From Rivularia sp. MS3 (GTDB taxonomy: Bacteria > Cyanobacteriota > Cyanobacteriia > Cyanobacteriales > Nostocaceae): DNA of 59,537 nt. The stretch lies in NCBI GenBank assembly GCA_019192545.1, contig JAHCMI010000058.1:1-59537 (forward strand), read 5' to 3'. Made by a program: the position numbers and the translations under genes. The notes under the pieces are model-generated. The model made no database searches and was not told the DNA's origin. It worked only from the letters and a program-made list of their open reading frames with translations. Positions 1 to 8,482 of this stretch are shown here, in pieces; position 1 is the first letter of the stretch, and every line of letters begins with the position of its first letter.

Positions 1-811
1 AAAATATTTTTTATATTTACGATATGCCCATCAAAACTAATGGGACAGAACACTACTAGAAGGTAGGTTGGGTGAAACGGAGTGTAACCCAACGTTGGTG
101 TTGGGTTGCGCTTCGCTTCACCCAACCTACTTAACGACTTCAAAACCCCTCAAAATTAATGTGGTGAAGTACTACTTCATTTCATAAGTTTTGATGTGTT
201 TATTTTTTCTCAAAATTCGTTTCTCCCCCTGCTCCCCCTGCCTGCCCTTACCCGTTAGTTTTATCAGTAAAGCTATTAACCGATTTTTAACAACTGATAA
301 AAAAATCAATTTGAACAATCAGTGTATTCAAAGCGAAACTAAAACGCACGCAAAGACAATGTAATAAAAACCACTTTTAAAATAATAATATTGTCACTAT
401 TTTCTAAATTTATAGTTATATAAAATACATATATGCAGTTATTATATAAGAATAAATACTCTGCTATTTATAAGGATTAATCCACAAAATCAGTTTAGAT
501 TAAATTGTATGAAAAGCTTATTAATGCAAGACTATTAGTCTCTCAAAAAAACAAATAAAAAATGAAAAATATTTGACACTTTTGATAATCGTCTGTTTAA
601 ATGAACACAGATTTTGCAATTACAGCTAATCGGAAAATACTTAAATTTTGAGAGTGAAAAAGAAAAAAAGACACTAAAAAAAGCTTTGTAAACTAACTTA
701 CTTTTTACAAAAAGCTTACCTATTCTTAAACTTTCACCATTAAAGTAACAAAGGCGATATAAAATTGTTTCCTATCTAACTAAAAATGCTGGTGTAATTG
801 AAATTAAGCTG
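1..811. other. Gene-free stretch upstream of phoX-like gene
   Basis: No convincing reading frame on either strand. The left part holds the dispersed repeat listed separately. The rest is very AT-rich. A TTGACA hexamer lies at 573-578, but no good -10 box follows at 17 nt. Just before the phosphatase, at 697-732, are three CTTA-type octamers (CTTACTTT, CTTACCTA, CTTAAACT). They loosely resemble the direct repeats of cyanobacterial Pho boxes, but the spacing is not the regular 11 bp. Confidence 0.5.
63..130. repeat. Imperfect palindromic dispersed repeat
   Basis: The left arm begins GTAGGTTGGGTGAA and the right arm ends TTCACCCAACCTAC. The inner arms CCCAAC/GTTGGG also pair, so the whole unit folds into one long imperfect hairpin. 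This sequence type (GTAGGTTGGGTGAAGC...) is a common small interspersed repeat in many bacterial genomes, including cyanobacteria. Nothing suggests that it encodes protein. Confidence 0.75.
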
Positions 812-3049
812 ATGAGTATCAAACGTCGTGATTTTTTGTTGTTGATGGGAGGTAGTGCGAGTGCAGTTGCATTTAATTCGCTTTCGGGGTGCGATAAAAA
901 AGTAACAATGCAGCCAAGCACGCAGAGCAAGGCTTTATCGGTATTTCAACCTGTAAAAGGTCCGATTCCATTGCAGAATGCTGCATTTACTCCAGAACAG
1001 CAGAAAGAAGCTTACCGCAACTATGAAGTAGTTGATGATTTGGTATTACCAGATGGTTTTGAGTATCAGATTATTGCTGCTTGGGGTGATAAAGTTGGGG
1101 ATTCTCGATTTGGTTACAATAACGATTATTTGTCTTTTGTACCAACGGTTGAAAACGAAGGATATCTCACAGTAAATTTTGAATACATAAGCGCTATTCC
1201 TTGGATGCAAACTTACGCCAAGGTGATAGGAAAATCGTTACCTTTAGATGAAGTTATCAGCAAGCTAAATACCGATTCTCAAGGAAAAGGTCAGGTAAAT
1301 GCTTACGCTTTAAATGAAGATGACCCGTTAAAAGCTAAAATACGAGAAATTTGTTCCGAAGCATTATTAGATCAGGGTTTAGGTATTATTTCCATTCGTA
1401 AAAACGCTAATGGAAAATGGGAGCGCACTAATAGCAATCAAGATAGACGTATTAGTGGAATTTCCGGTTTAGAAGACGGACGATATCTTAAAGCAACCGG
1501 TCCTGCGGTACTTATATTTAAGAAACAGCAGGGGCTGGGCTATACTGACAAACTTGGCGATCGCATAATTGGTTCGTTTGGTAATTGCGCTGGTGGAACT
1601 ACACCTTGGGGAACGGTATTGAGTGCGGAAGAAAATTTCCAGGCACAGGTACCAGAACCAGTTTATGCTGATGGAACATCTTTCGAGCCAGAAAAAGTTC
1701 CCTTCTTATTAAGTAGAGGAAACCTTTATGGTCAGGGAAATGTTTTTGGATTGTCTGGAAATAAGTACGGTTGGATAGTTGAAGTAGATCCAGCAAATCC
1801 TAATGATTACGGCACAAAACACACTTGGCTCGGACGTTACCGTCATGAAGCAGTGGGCGTTCGTGTTGAATCTGGTAAACCTTTAGCATTTTATTCAGGG
1901 TGCGATAGAAGAGGAGGTCACGTTTATAAATTCGTTAGTCGCGATAAAGTTTCTAACCCTAAAGACAAAGCAAATTCTCAGCTTCTTTCCCAAGGAATAC
2001 TTTACGCAGCCAAATTCAACTCTAACGGTACGGGAAGCTGGATACCTTTAAATGCAGATACAAAAGTCAATCCAGACCTTCCCAGCAATATAATTGGAAA
2101 TCTGCTGAATCTACCATTAGGGCCATCATCTTCAAAAGATAAGCGAACCCTTTTTGAGGTACCAGAACCAATAAAAGGCAACTATTTTGCAGCTACAAAA
2201 GATGAAGAAGTTGCAATATATAAGCAGCAATTTAATCAGCTCGGCGATTTGTATGCGGGTAATGCAGAGGAAAAACAGGGTGTAATCTTGATAGATGCAC
2301 ATTATGCCGCTAATGCCGCAGGTGCTACTTGTACGGCTCGTCCGGAGGACACCGAAATTGCACCGAATGGAGATTTGTATATTAGCTTTACTTCTGGTTC
2401 TCCAAGTAAAGACGGTGGCCCGGATAGCAGAATTTTCAAAGATCCTGAAGGTGAAATCCCTCACGAGTATGGATGGGTAATGCGCTTAACCGAAGACCGC
2501 AATAATCCCGCAGCAACTACTTTTAAATGGTCAATGCTTGCTACAGGCGGCGAACCAAACAGTGGCGGAATGGGTTTTGCAAATCCCGATAACCTGCTGT
2601 TAGATAAAGGTGGAAATGTATGGATGGTTACAGATACTTCAACTTCTAAACTAAATAATGCCGTCACAAACCGTACTGACGACGAAGGTAAAACTGTAAA
2701 TATATCCGGATTATTTGGCAATAATACTATGTGGTATATTCCTACTTCCGGTGAAAATGCAGGTAGAGCCTCGTTATTCGGAATCGGGCCGATGGAATGT
2801 GAAATCACCGGACCTTACTTATCCCCTGACGAACAAACTATGTTTCTTGCCATTCAGCATCCTGGAGAAGCTAATGGTACCCGCCTGAACCAAGCTTCAC
2901 AAAGCAGAGAGTACCTGCTTTATAGCACTAATGGAGAACAATTTACGCAAAGCCGTAAAGTACCTATTGGTTCTAACTGGCCGAGTAAAACAATAGACGC
3001 ACCTCCAAAACCTGCGGTTATCTACGTGACCAAAACTTCTGAAGCATAG
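812..3049 (+). CDS. PhoX-family (DUF839) secreted alkaline phosphatase
   Basis: Probable PhoX-type phosphatase, which releases phosphate from organic phosphoesters outside the cytoplasm. The N-terminus has a twin-arginine motif (RRDFL, residues 5-9) and a lipobox-like LSGC with Cys27, so Tat export and perhaps lipid anchoring are expected. The family hallmark NCAGGTTPWGT follows at about residues 258-268 and then an AEEN segment. Further propeller-like motifs are YRHEAVGV, CDRRGGHVYKF, RPEDTEIAPNGDLY and NPDNLLLDKGGNVWM. In characterised PhoX enzymes a Cys and several acidic residues bind an Fe/Ca cluster; Cys259 is the likely counterpart. The 745-residue length suits the family. It stands alone, over 500 bp from the next gene. 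A weak Pho-box-like array lies upstream. Substrate range cannot be told from sequence. Confidence 0.85.
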   Translation: MSIKRRDFLLLMGGSASAVAFNSLSGCDKKVTMQPSTQSKALSVFQPVKGPIPLQNAAFTPEQQKEAYRNYEVVDDLVLPDGFEYQIIAAWGDKVGDSRFGYNNDYLSFVPTVENEGYLTVNFEYISAIPWMQTYAKVIGKSLPLDEVISKLNTDSQGKGQVNAYALNEDDPLKAKIREICSEALLDQGLGIISIRKNANGKWERTNSNQDRRISGISGLEDGRYLKATGPAVLIFKKQQGLGYTDKLGDRIIGSFGNCAGGTTPWGTVLSAEENFQAQVPEPVYADGTSFEPEKVPFLLSRGNLYGQGNVFGLSGNKYGWIVEVDPANPNDYGTKHTWLGRYRHEAVGVRVESGKPLAFYSGCDRRGGHVYKFVSRDKVSNPKDKANSQLLSQGILYAAKFNSNGTGSWIPLNADTKVNPDLPSNIIGNLLNLPLGPSSSKDKRTLFEVPEPIKGNYFAATKDEEVAIYKQQFNQLGDLYAGNAEEKQGVILIDAHYAANAAGATCTARPEDTEIAPNGDLYISFTSGSPSKDGGPDSRIFKDPEGEIPHEYGWVMRLTEDRNNPAATTFKWSMLATGGEPNSGGMGFANPDNLLLDKGGNVWMVTDTSTSKLNNAVTNRTDDEGKTVNISGLFGNNTMWYIPTSGENAGRASLFGIGPMECEITGPYLSPDEQTMFLAIQHPGEANGTRLNQASQSREYLLYSTNGEQFTQSRKVPIGSNWPSKTIDAPPKPAVIYVTKTSEA

Positions 3050-3593
3050 TTGCCAAAAATTCTCAATTGCTCTAGAATGAATCTGACTGTGATTCAATAT
3101 ACCGCATATTTAATTCTGTTGAGAGGATTTCGCAACAAAGCATAAAGGTAATTTAACGTTCCCATAAACACAAAGTAGCGAATTTACGTAATAATGGTAA
3201 CTGTTGTGCCAACATCAAAGTGGCTAAATATACTTTTGATTTCTTATATTTATACTGCTAAAAACTTGTAGCCTTCCGATAATTTTTATGGAGCCAACAA
3301 ATAAGCCAACAGCAGTAATATTCTCAAGGGATATATTCCAAATGAACTATGTACTCATCAGTGAGTTATCTATAAATTAACAGAGTTCCTAGGGACACTT
3401 CATCTACCTTTTGGCTGACCCAACTATAAACTATCTACTAAATGAACATAGCGAATACAAATCGCTAATCGTATGAGTTAAGTCCTAATTTGATTTGACC
3501 ATGTTTTACAGGGTGGTGGCAAATCCATAGGATACCTTTGACCGCTTTAAATTCCGGCAAATACAAACCACACTAACAAAGGAATCTTAGAGA
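3050..3593. other. Gene-free stretch between phosphatase and Crp-type gene
   Basis: No protein-like frame and no strong terminator hairpin was seen. It probably contains the promoter of the downstream regulator. AAAGGAATC just before 3590 may serve as its ribosome binding site. Confidence 0.5.
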
Positions 3594-4202
3594 ATGTATT
3601 CTACAAATCGTCCTGTAAACAGCAGTTTCTCACAGAACACCAACAACAGCAGCAGTTCTTTACCACAAAGACTGTTTACCCGTCGCGAAGTAATTCCCCC
3701 ACGTAACGACGTACTTTGGAGAATTGAGCGCGGTGCAGTTCGGACATTAACCTGGAGTGAAGACGGGGCATTCATCACTCTAGGCTACTGGGGTCCGGGA
3801 GACTTAGTTGGCTATCCACTTTCCAGAGTTAAGCCTTACCAAATTGAATGTTTAACCAGCGTTGAAGTAAGCGTTTTACCACCTCAAATGTGGCATCAAG
3901 ACGTTGAAGCCTTGGTTTCTCACATTCAACAATCTGAGGAGTTACTTAGTATAGTACATCGCAAACCAATTTCGCTACGTTTGTGGCAATTTTTGGTTTG
4001 GCTGAGTGAAAAGTTCGGTCGTGAAGTTGAACAAGGTAAACTTATCGACCTTAACGTTACTCACCAAGAAATGGCAGAAGTATTAAATACAACACGTGTA
4101 ACTGTAACTCGTTTGCTGCAACAGTTTGAAGATGAGCAGGCATTAGTACGTCATAAACGTCGCATAATTATACGTTTACCTAATAAAGGTGGTAGAAATT
4201 AA
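3594..4202 (+). CDS. Crp/Fnr-family transcriptional regulator
   Basis: A 202-residue DNA-binding protein. After a Ser/Asn-rich N-terminal tail (residues 1-25) comes a cyclic-nucleotide-binding-like beta-roll (about 30-110: WRIERGAVRTLTW, LGYWGPGDLVG). A dimerisation helix follows, then a C-terminal winged helix with the recognition segment NVTHQEMAEVLNTTRVTVTR (about 154-173), the layout of NtcA/Crp proteins. The beta-roll lacks an obvious cAMP phosphate-binding cassette, so cAMP may not be the ligand. The start is ATG 3594. It lies directly upstream of the three porins but is separated from them by a terminator, so it is a separate transcript. Control of the porins is an inference from position only. 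Confidence 0.88.
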   Translation: MYSTNRPVNSSFSQNTNNSSSSLPQRLFTRREVIPPRNDVLWRIERGAVRTLTWSEDGAFITLGYWGPGDLVGYPLSRVKPYQIECLTSVEVSVLPPQMWHQDVEALVSHIQQSEELLSIVHRKPISLRLWQFLVWLSEKFGREVEQGKLIDLNVTHQEMAEVLNTTRVTVTRLLQQFEDEQALVRHKRRIIIRLPNKGGRN

Positions 4203-4210
4203 TCATGTTG

Positions 4211-4246
4211 TTAAGCGGTTAACACTGTTAACCACTTAACTTTTTT
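4211..4246 (+). terminator. Rho-independent terminator of the Crp-type gene
   Basis: The arms TTAAGCGGTTAAC and GTTAACCACTTAA pair with a single C-A mismatch around a 3-nt loop, then CTTTTTT follows. It starts 8 bp after the stop codon and separates the regulator from the porin array. Confidence 0.85.
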
Positions 4247-4281
4247 CTGGTAGAATAAGCTTGTTTATTCATAAGTATAAT

Positions 4282-4342
4282 CCCTTAAATTAACCTTAAA
4301 CTAAAATTTGAAATAAAATTTTAGGTTGAGTTAATTTAAGGG
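4282..4342. repeat. Long imperfect palindrome in the porin-1 leader region
   Basis: The outer arms CCCTTAAATTAA and TTAATTTAAGGG are perfect 12-bp complements. The inner arms CTAAAATTT and AAATTTTAG pair as well, with a small internal bulge and a 6-nt loop. The result is a 61-bp extended hairpin ending about 55 bp before the porin start. It could be a leader structure, an operator or a small mobile relic. Confidence 0.6.
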
Positions 4343-4380
4343 CAAGCCTTATGATTTTATTATCAAGCAATAATCTTACC

Positions 4381-4396
4381 GGTGTGAGTGGAGAAG
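4381..4396 (+). promoter_or_regulatory. Conserved porin leader GGTGTGAGTG plus ribosome binding site
   Basis: GGTGTGAGTG (4381-4390) is followed by GGAGAAG (4390-4396) directly before ATG 4397. The same 10-mer recurs in front of the third porin. GUGUGAG is complementary to the CUCACAC part of the conserved core ACUCCUCACAC of Yfr1, a cyanobacterial sRNA reported to repress porin mRNAs in Prochlorococcus. The site overlaps the Shine-Dalgarno region, as expected for translational repression. Yfr1 itself was not seen in this window. Confidence 0.55.
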
Positions 4397-5989
4397 ATGA
4401 GAAAAGCAATTTGGAAGGTTTTAAAACTAAGCCCAGCTATCTTTGCAGCTACAGTATTTACAGCGAATAGCGCCCTAGCAGAAGAAATTAATAATCAAGT
4501 AACGCCTGTTGCTGAGTTATCGGAAGACAAAGCTTCTATGGATCAGGTAACATCAGTATCGCAGTTTTCTGATGTACAGCCAACAGATTGGGCATTCCAA
4601 GCATTGCAATCATTGGTAGAGCGTTACGGTTGTATTGCAGGTTATCCAAACGGAACATATCGCGGCAATCGTGCTTTAACTCGCTATGAATTCGCAGCAG
4701 GTTTAAATGCTTGTTTAGATAGAGTTAACGAACTGATTGCAACGGCAACAGCAGATATCATTAGTAGAGAAGATTTAGCAACTTTACAACGTTTACAAGA
4801 AGAATTTAGTGCAGAATTAGCAACCTTGCGCGGTAGAGTAGATGCATTAGAAGCTCGCACCGCTGAATTAGAAGCAAATCAATTTTCTACCACTGCTAAA
4901 TTAAAAGGTGAAGTTATATTTGCCTTATCTCAAGCTTTTGGCGACCAAGTTGCAGGTAATACTCAAGATATAGATAGTAATACTGTTTTTAGCGACCGGG
5001 TACGTTTGAATATTGATTCTAGCTTTACAGGTAAGGATAAATTAAGAGTTCGCTTGCAAGCTCGAAATACGCAATCTAATGCTGGTGAAACCGGTACAAA
5101 TATGACCCGTCTTGGATTCGACGGGGACAACGGTAACGACTTTGAAATTGAAGAATTATGGTATGAGTTCCCACTTAGCGATGCTTTAAAAGTACATATT
5201 GATGCTAATGCTGGTGAATACAACGATAATTTAAACAACTTTAACCCTGCCTTCCAAAGCAGTGGTTCTGGCGCTATTTCCCGCTACGGACGTTTTAGCC
5301 CCATTTATCGCCAAGGTGGTGGTGCTGGTATGACTTTAACCTTCGCTCCTAAGTCTCCCATTAGTGCATCAGTTGGTTACTTAGCAGAAGATAACGACGA
5401 CCCAGGTTCAGGCTTAGGAGTGTTTAATGGTTCTTATGCTGCCATAGGTCAAATTGCTTTCCAACCCAGTAAATCTTTTGGTGTTGGCTTTACTTACGCT
5501 CGTACCTATCAGAATAATGAAGGTGGTGTTAATTTATTTGATTCTACAGGTAGCGCTCTTGCCAATCGACCCTTTGATAACGTTGCAACTACCGCCAATC
5601 ATTATGGCGTACAAGCATTAGTAAGTCCCAGTTCAAACATATCTCTTTCTGGTTGGGCTGGTTATTCAGACGCTACAGCTAAGGCTGGAGCAAATGAAGG
5701 TGATGATGCAGAAATGTTCTACTGGGCTGCTGCACTGGCTTTGAGAGACTTAGGTGCAAAAGGTAGCACTTTAGGTGTGATTTTTGGTCAACCACCCAGA
5801 GTAACCGAGAATGACATTGCTGCAAGAGAAGACGAAGATACTTCTTATCACTTGGAAGCACTCTACAAATTACCTATCAACGACAATATTGCCATTACTC
5901 CTGGTGTATTGGTAATTTTCAATCCAGAACATGATAACGATAACGACACCATTTATGTCGGTACGCTTCGCACCACATTCAAATTTTAA
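4397..5989 (+). CDS. SLH-domain OprB-type porin (SomA/SomB-like), copy 1
   Basis: Outer-membrane porin for small solutes, anchored to the periplasmic cell wall through its SLH domain. Order (530 residues from ATG 4397): signal peptide ending near ANSALAEE; SLH domain at about 50-115 (VQPTDWAFQALQSLVERYG, RYEFAAGLNACLDRVNEL); a coiled-coil linker (LATLRGRVDALEARTAELEAN); then a beta-barrel ending in Phe (TLRTTFKF), typical of BAM substrates. An in-frame GTG at 4388 would add three residues, but ATG 4397 aligns with the start of copy 3 and has GGAG upstream. First of three tandem paralogues; the SLH segment is almost identical in all three. Confidence 0.93.
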   Translation: MRKAIWKVLKLSPAIFAATVFTANSALAEEINNQVTPVAELSEDKASMDQVTSVSQFSDVQPTDWAFQALQSLVERYGCIAGYPNGTYRGNRALTRYEFAAGLNACLDRVNELIATATADIISREDLATLQRLQEEFSAELATLRGRVDALEARTAELEANQFSTTAKLKGEVIFALSQAFGDQVAGNTQDIDSNTVFSDRVRLNIDSSFTGKDKLRVRLQARNTQSNAGETGTNMTRLGFDGDNGNDFEIEELWYEFPLSDALKVHIDANAGEYNDNLNNFNPAFQSSGSGAISRYGRFSPIYRQGGGAGMTLTFAPKSPISASVGYLAEDNDDPGSGLGVFNGSYAAIGQIAFQPSKSFGVGFTYARTYQNNEGGVNLFDSTGSALANRPFDNVATTANHYGVQALVSPSSNISLSGWAGYSDATAKAGANEGDDAEMFYWAAALALRDLGAKGSTLGVIFGQPPRVTENDIAAREDEDTSYHLEALYKLPINDNIAITPGVLVIFNPEHDNDNDTIYVGTLRTTFKF

Positions 5990-6014
5990 GATTTTGTAAA
6001 CAATTTTACAAGTA

Positions 6015-6043
6015 AAAACCAGCCTGCGAAAGCAGGTTTTTTT
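6015..6043 (+). terminator. Rho-independent terminator of porin 1
   Basis: CCTGC-GAAA-GCAGG (6023-6036) is a GNRA-capped stem flanked by AAAAACC and a run of T (6037-6043). Confidence 0.9.
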
Positions 6044-6247
6044 ATTATCTAGTGTAAATTAAGCCATTGGAAATAATAAACCCTTGAGTATTCTATTTCT
6101 TAAGTAGAATTACCGTGCAATATCAGCCTGATACAATATTTATTCACCATAAGTGAAATCGCTGACTTAATAAATGTATACAAGTAAAAGTACTTGCTTA
6201 TGGTTAGATGTTTCGATATCGACGTTGCTAGGGACAATTATTAATCA

Positions 6248-7888
6248 ATGAAAAAAAATTTTAAGAATTTGATTCAATTAAGCTCAGTTTTAACCGCAGC
6301 TTCTGTTATTGCTGCAAACCCCGTATTGGCAGAAGAACAACAGCTAACAACAGTTGCTGAATTATCTGAAAAAGAAAATCCGATGGCTCAGGTAACGTCA
6401 GTATCGCAGTTTTCTGACGTACAGCCAACAGATTGGGCGTTTCAAGCATTGCAATCTTTGGTGGAACGGTATGGATGTATCGCAGGTTATCCCAACGGTA
6501 CATATCGGGGTAATCGGGCTATGACTCGTTATGAATTTGCTGCTGGTTTAAATGCTTGTTTGAATCGGATAAACGAGCTAATAGCTACAGCAACAAGAGA
6601 TTTACTGACTAGGGAAGATTTGCTCGCTTTACAAAGATTGCAGTCGGAATTTGCCCCGGAATTGGCAACTTTGCGCGGTCGTGTAGATGCGTTAGAAGCA
6701 AGTACCGCTCAATTAGAAGCCAATCAATTTTCTACTACTACTAAATTGAAAGGGCGAGCGATATTTAACTTATCCAACGCTTTTGGCGACGAGCAAGCAG
6801 ACATTGATGGCAATCCAAATAATAATCCCGACATTGATAGCAATACAACTTTTACGAATCGCATTCGATTAAACTTGCTTAGTAGCTTTACTGGCACCGA
6901 CCAACTGCAAGTTCGTTTAAATGCTGGTAATATTACTAGATACAATCGCGGACCTTTCCTAGACGGGATTACCGGTACCGATATGACTCGTCTTTCCTTT
7001 GACAATGTGTTTGGGGAAACTGACAATGATGTTGGTTTGGATAAACTTAATTATGCTTTCAATTTAGGTGAAGCATTACGGGTTAAGGTTGACGTTAGCG
7101 ATGCCGAATTCTTTAAAAACGTTAATACGTTTAATCCTAACTTTGAAGATAGTGGAACTGGTGCAATATCTCGTTACGGACGTTTTAGCCCAATTTATCG
7201 CCAAGGTGCTGGTGGTGCTGGCTTAACCGTAACTGCTAATCCCCAAGGAAATATTAAATTAACAGGTGCTTATTTAGCACGCCGACCTAGCGACCCAGAA
7301 GACCCAAATGGAGTTTTCAATGGTGCTAATAGCGTTTTCGGTCAAGTAGATTTCGAGCCTTCTAAAAATTTGAACGTTGGTTTTACTTTTGCTCGTACCT
7401 ATCGTAATACTGGTGCAGGAAATAGAGTAAATTTGTTTAGAAGTACGGGTAGCAGTTTTGCAAATCAACCCTTTGGTAATGTAGCTAGTACGGGCAATCA
7501 TTACAGCGTACAAGCAAACTTCAGACCTGCTTCTAAAATAAGTGTCGGTGGTTGGGCTGGTTATTCGACTATGGAAGCCTTAGCAGGAGCAAACCAAGGT
7601 GCAGATGCAGAGGTATTTTATTGGGCCGCTAATTTAGGTATAAGAGATTTCGGTACAAAAAATAGTCTTTTAGGAATTATTTTTGGTCAACCACCAAGAG
7701 TTACCGATAATGATGTTAATGGCCGCGAAGATCCTGATACCTCCTATCATTTGGAAGCCCTTTACAGGTTGCAATTAAACGATAACGTTTCAGTAACACC
7801 CGGTTTACTCGTAATTTTCAATCCAGAACATAATAACGATAACGATACTATTTACGTTGGAACCTTGCGGACTACTTTTAGTTTCTAG
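6248..7888 (+). CDS. SLH-domain OprB-type porin, copy 2
   Basis: Same build as its neighbours: signal peptide (cleavage near NPVLAEE), SLH domain (VTSVSQFSDVQPTDWAFQAL...), coiled-coil linker, 16-strand-type barrel, C-terminal Phe (TLRTTFSF). At 546 residues it is the longest of the three; extra loop residues lie around the first strands (DIDGNPNNNPDID). The barrel is closest to copy 1, sharing for instance GAISRYGRFSPIYRQG. The start ATG 6248 gives a Lys-rich n-region (MKKNFKN). Its leader differs from copies 1 and 3: the GGTGTGAGTG motif is absent and no clear Shine-Dalgarno is seen. It may therefore be controlled differently. Confidence 0.92.
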   Translation: MKKNFKNLIQLSSVLTAASVIAANPVLAEEQQLTTVAELSEKENPMAQVTSVSQFSDVQPTDWAFQALQSLVERYGCIAGYPNGTYRGNRAMTRYEFAAGLNACLNRINELIATATRDLLTREDLLALQRLQSEFAPELATLRGRVDALEASTAQLEANQFSTTTKLKGRAIFNLSNAFGDEQADIDGNPNNNPDIDSNTTFTNRIRLNLLSSFTGTDQLQVRLNAGNITRYNRGPFLDGITGTDMTRLSFDNVFGETDNDVGLDKLNYAFNLGEALRVKVDVSDAEFFKNVNTFNPNFEDSGTGAISRYGRFSPIYRQGAGGAGLTVTANPQGNIKLTGAYLARRPSDPEDPNGVFNGANSVFGQVDFEPSKNLNVGFTFARTYRNTGAGNRVNLFRSTGSSFANQPFGNVASTGNHYSVQANFRPASKISVGGWAGYSTMEALAGANQGADAEVFYWAANLGIRDFGTKNSLLGIIFGQPPRVTDNDVNGREDPDTSYHLEALYRLQLNDNVSVTPGLLVIFNPEHNNDNDTIYVGTLRTTFSF

Positions 7889-7902
7889 AATTATTACTAG
7901 CT

Positions 7903-7947
7903 GCATTTAGAAACCCGGTATCTTTAAGATACCGGGTTTCTAAATGC
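7903..7947. terminator. Perfect 45-bp palindrome after porin 2 (GAAACCCGG repeat family)
   Basis: The arms GCATTTAGAAACCCGGTATCTT and its exact complement surround one central T (7925). It begins 14 bp after the porin-2 stop and can act as a transcription stop, although no long T run follows. The core AGAAACCCGG/CCGGGTTTCT recurs at 11586, 37241 and 43521, so this is a dispersed repeat family as well as a likely terminator. Confidence 0.75.
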
Positions 7948-8023
7948 TTATTTGTACTTTGAATATCTTTTGTGCTTATATAACGCTTTTTGGTTGAGTG
8001 TAATACAACTTGCATTGTTGATA

Positions 8024-8146
8024 TAGCTCTTTTCATTTGAGCGGAGCCAAAGACGCTCCGCCTCCGGTGCAATACACTCACATAAACCTCACCCCCATCC
8101 CCTCATTAAGAGAGAGGGGTGTATTCTATTCAACTGAAAACCGCTA
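8024..8146. mobile_element. 123-bp MITE, copy 1 (TA target duplication)
   Basis: The terminal inverted repeats are TAGCTCTTTTCATTTGAG (left) and TAGCGGTTTTCAGTTGAA (right end read in reverse). Both ends are flanked by TA (8022-8023 and 8147-8148). The interior is a partly palindromic, C-rich filler (AACCTCACCCCCATCCCCTC...). It has the same ends and similar interior to the element at 56475-56599. TA duplication and short inverted repeats suggest mobilisation in trans by an IS630/Tc1-type transposase. No coding capacity. Confidence 0.8.
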
Positions 8147-8462
8147 TATTCAGACGAGCAGGGATGCCCCGTTAACCGCACCCAACTTTTCTCCATCGCA
8201 CAAGAACATATGGCACGAGAGTGATTTAAAATACCTAATATTAGAAAAGAATCTGCTATAAAACTTTAAAGAATAAACCAACCTTAATATAGCTATAACT
8301 TTAATTTTCCTACGATAAATAGATAAAAAAAGAAGAAATCTGCAAAAAGTGTATTAGTTGACTTGTTTTAATCGCTATTAATGAACTTAAATTTAATATA
8401 ACGTCAACTAGTAAATATTCGTAAAAGAAAATACGAATAATTTAGTGGTGGCTAAAACGGTA

Positions 8463-8482
8463 GGTGTGAGTGAGAGAAAAAA
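8463..8482 (+). promoter_or_regulatory. Conserved porin leader GGTGTGAGTG plus ribosome binding site
   Basis: GGTGTGAGTG at 8463-8472 is identical to the motif before porin 1. GAGAG then follows, and ATG is at 8483. The GUGUGAG segment could pair with the Yfr1 core and block ribosome entry. The identical 10-mer in an otherwise diverged leader suggests selection. Confidence 0.55.

Larger units (their letters stand above)
7889..8482. other. Gene-free stretch between porins 2 and 3
   Basis: It holds the terminator palindrome and a MITE copy (both listed). Upstream of porin 3 there are two short perfect inverted repeats: TAGTTGAC/GTCAACTA (arms near 8356 and 8403) and TATTCGTA/TACGAATA (8416-8423 and 8432-8439), which may be leader structures or operator sites. 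A 74-codon frame across the MITE has no protein character. Confidence 0.5.

Noticed and set aside
2461-2808. 115-codon minus-strand frame inside the PhoX-like gene
   Set aside because: It is a shadow of the strongly coding plus strand, as are the other frames of 60-115 codons lying within larger genes.
8037-8261. 74-codon plus-strand frame
   Set aside because: It spans the MITE and its flank; composition follows the repeat and there is no ribosome binding site.
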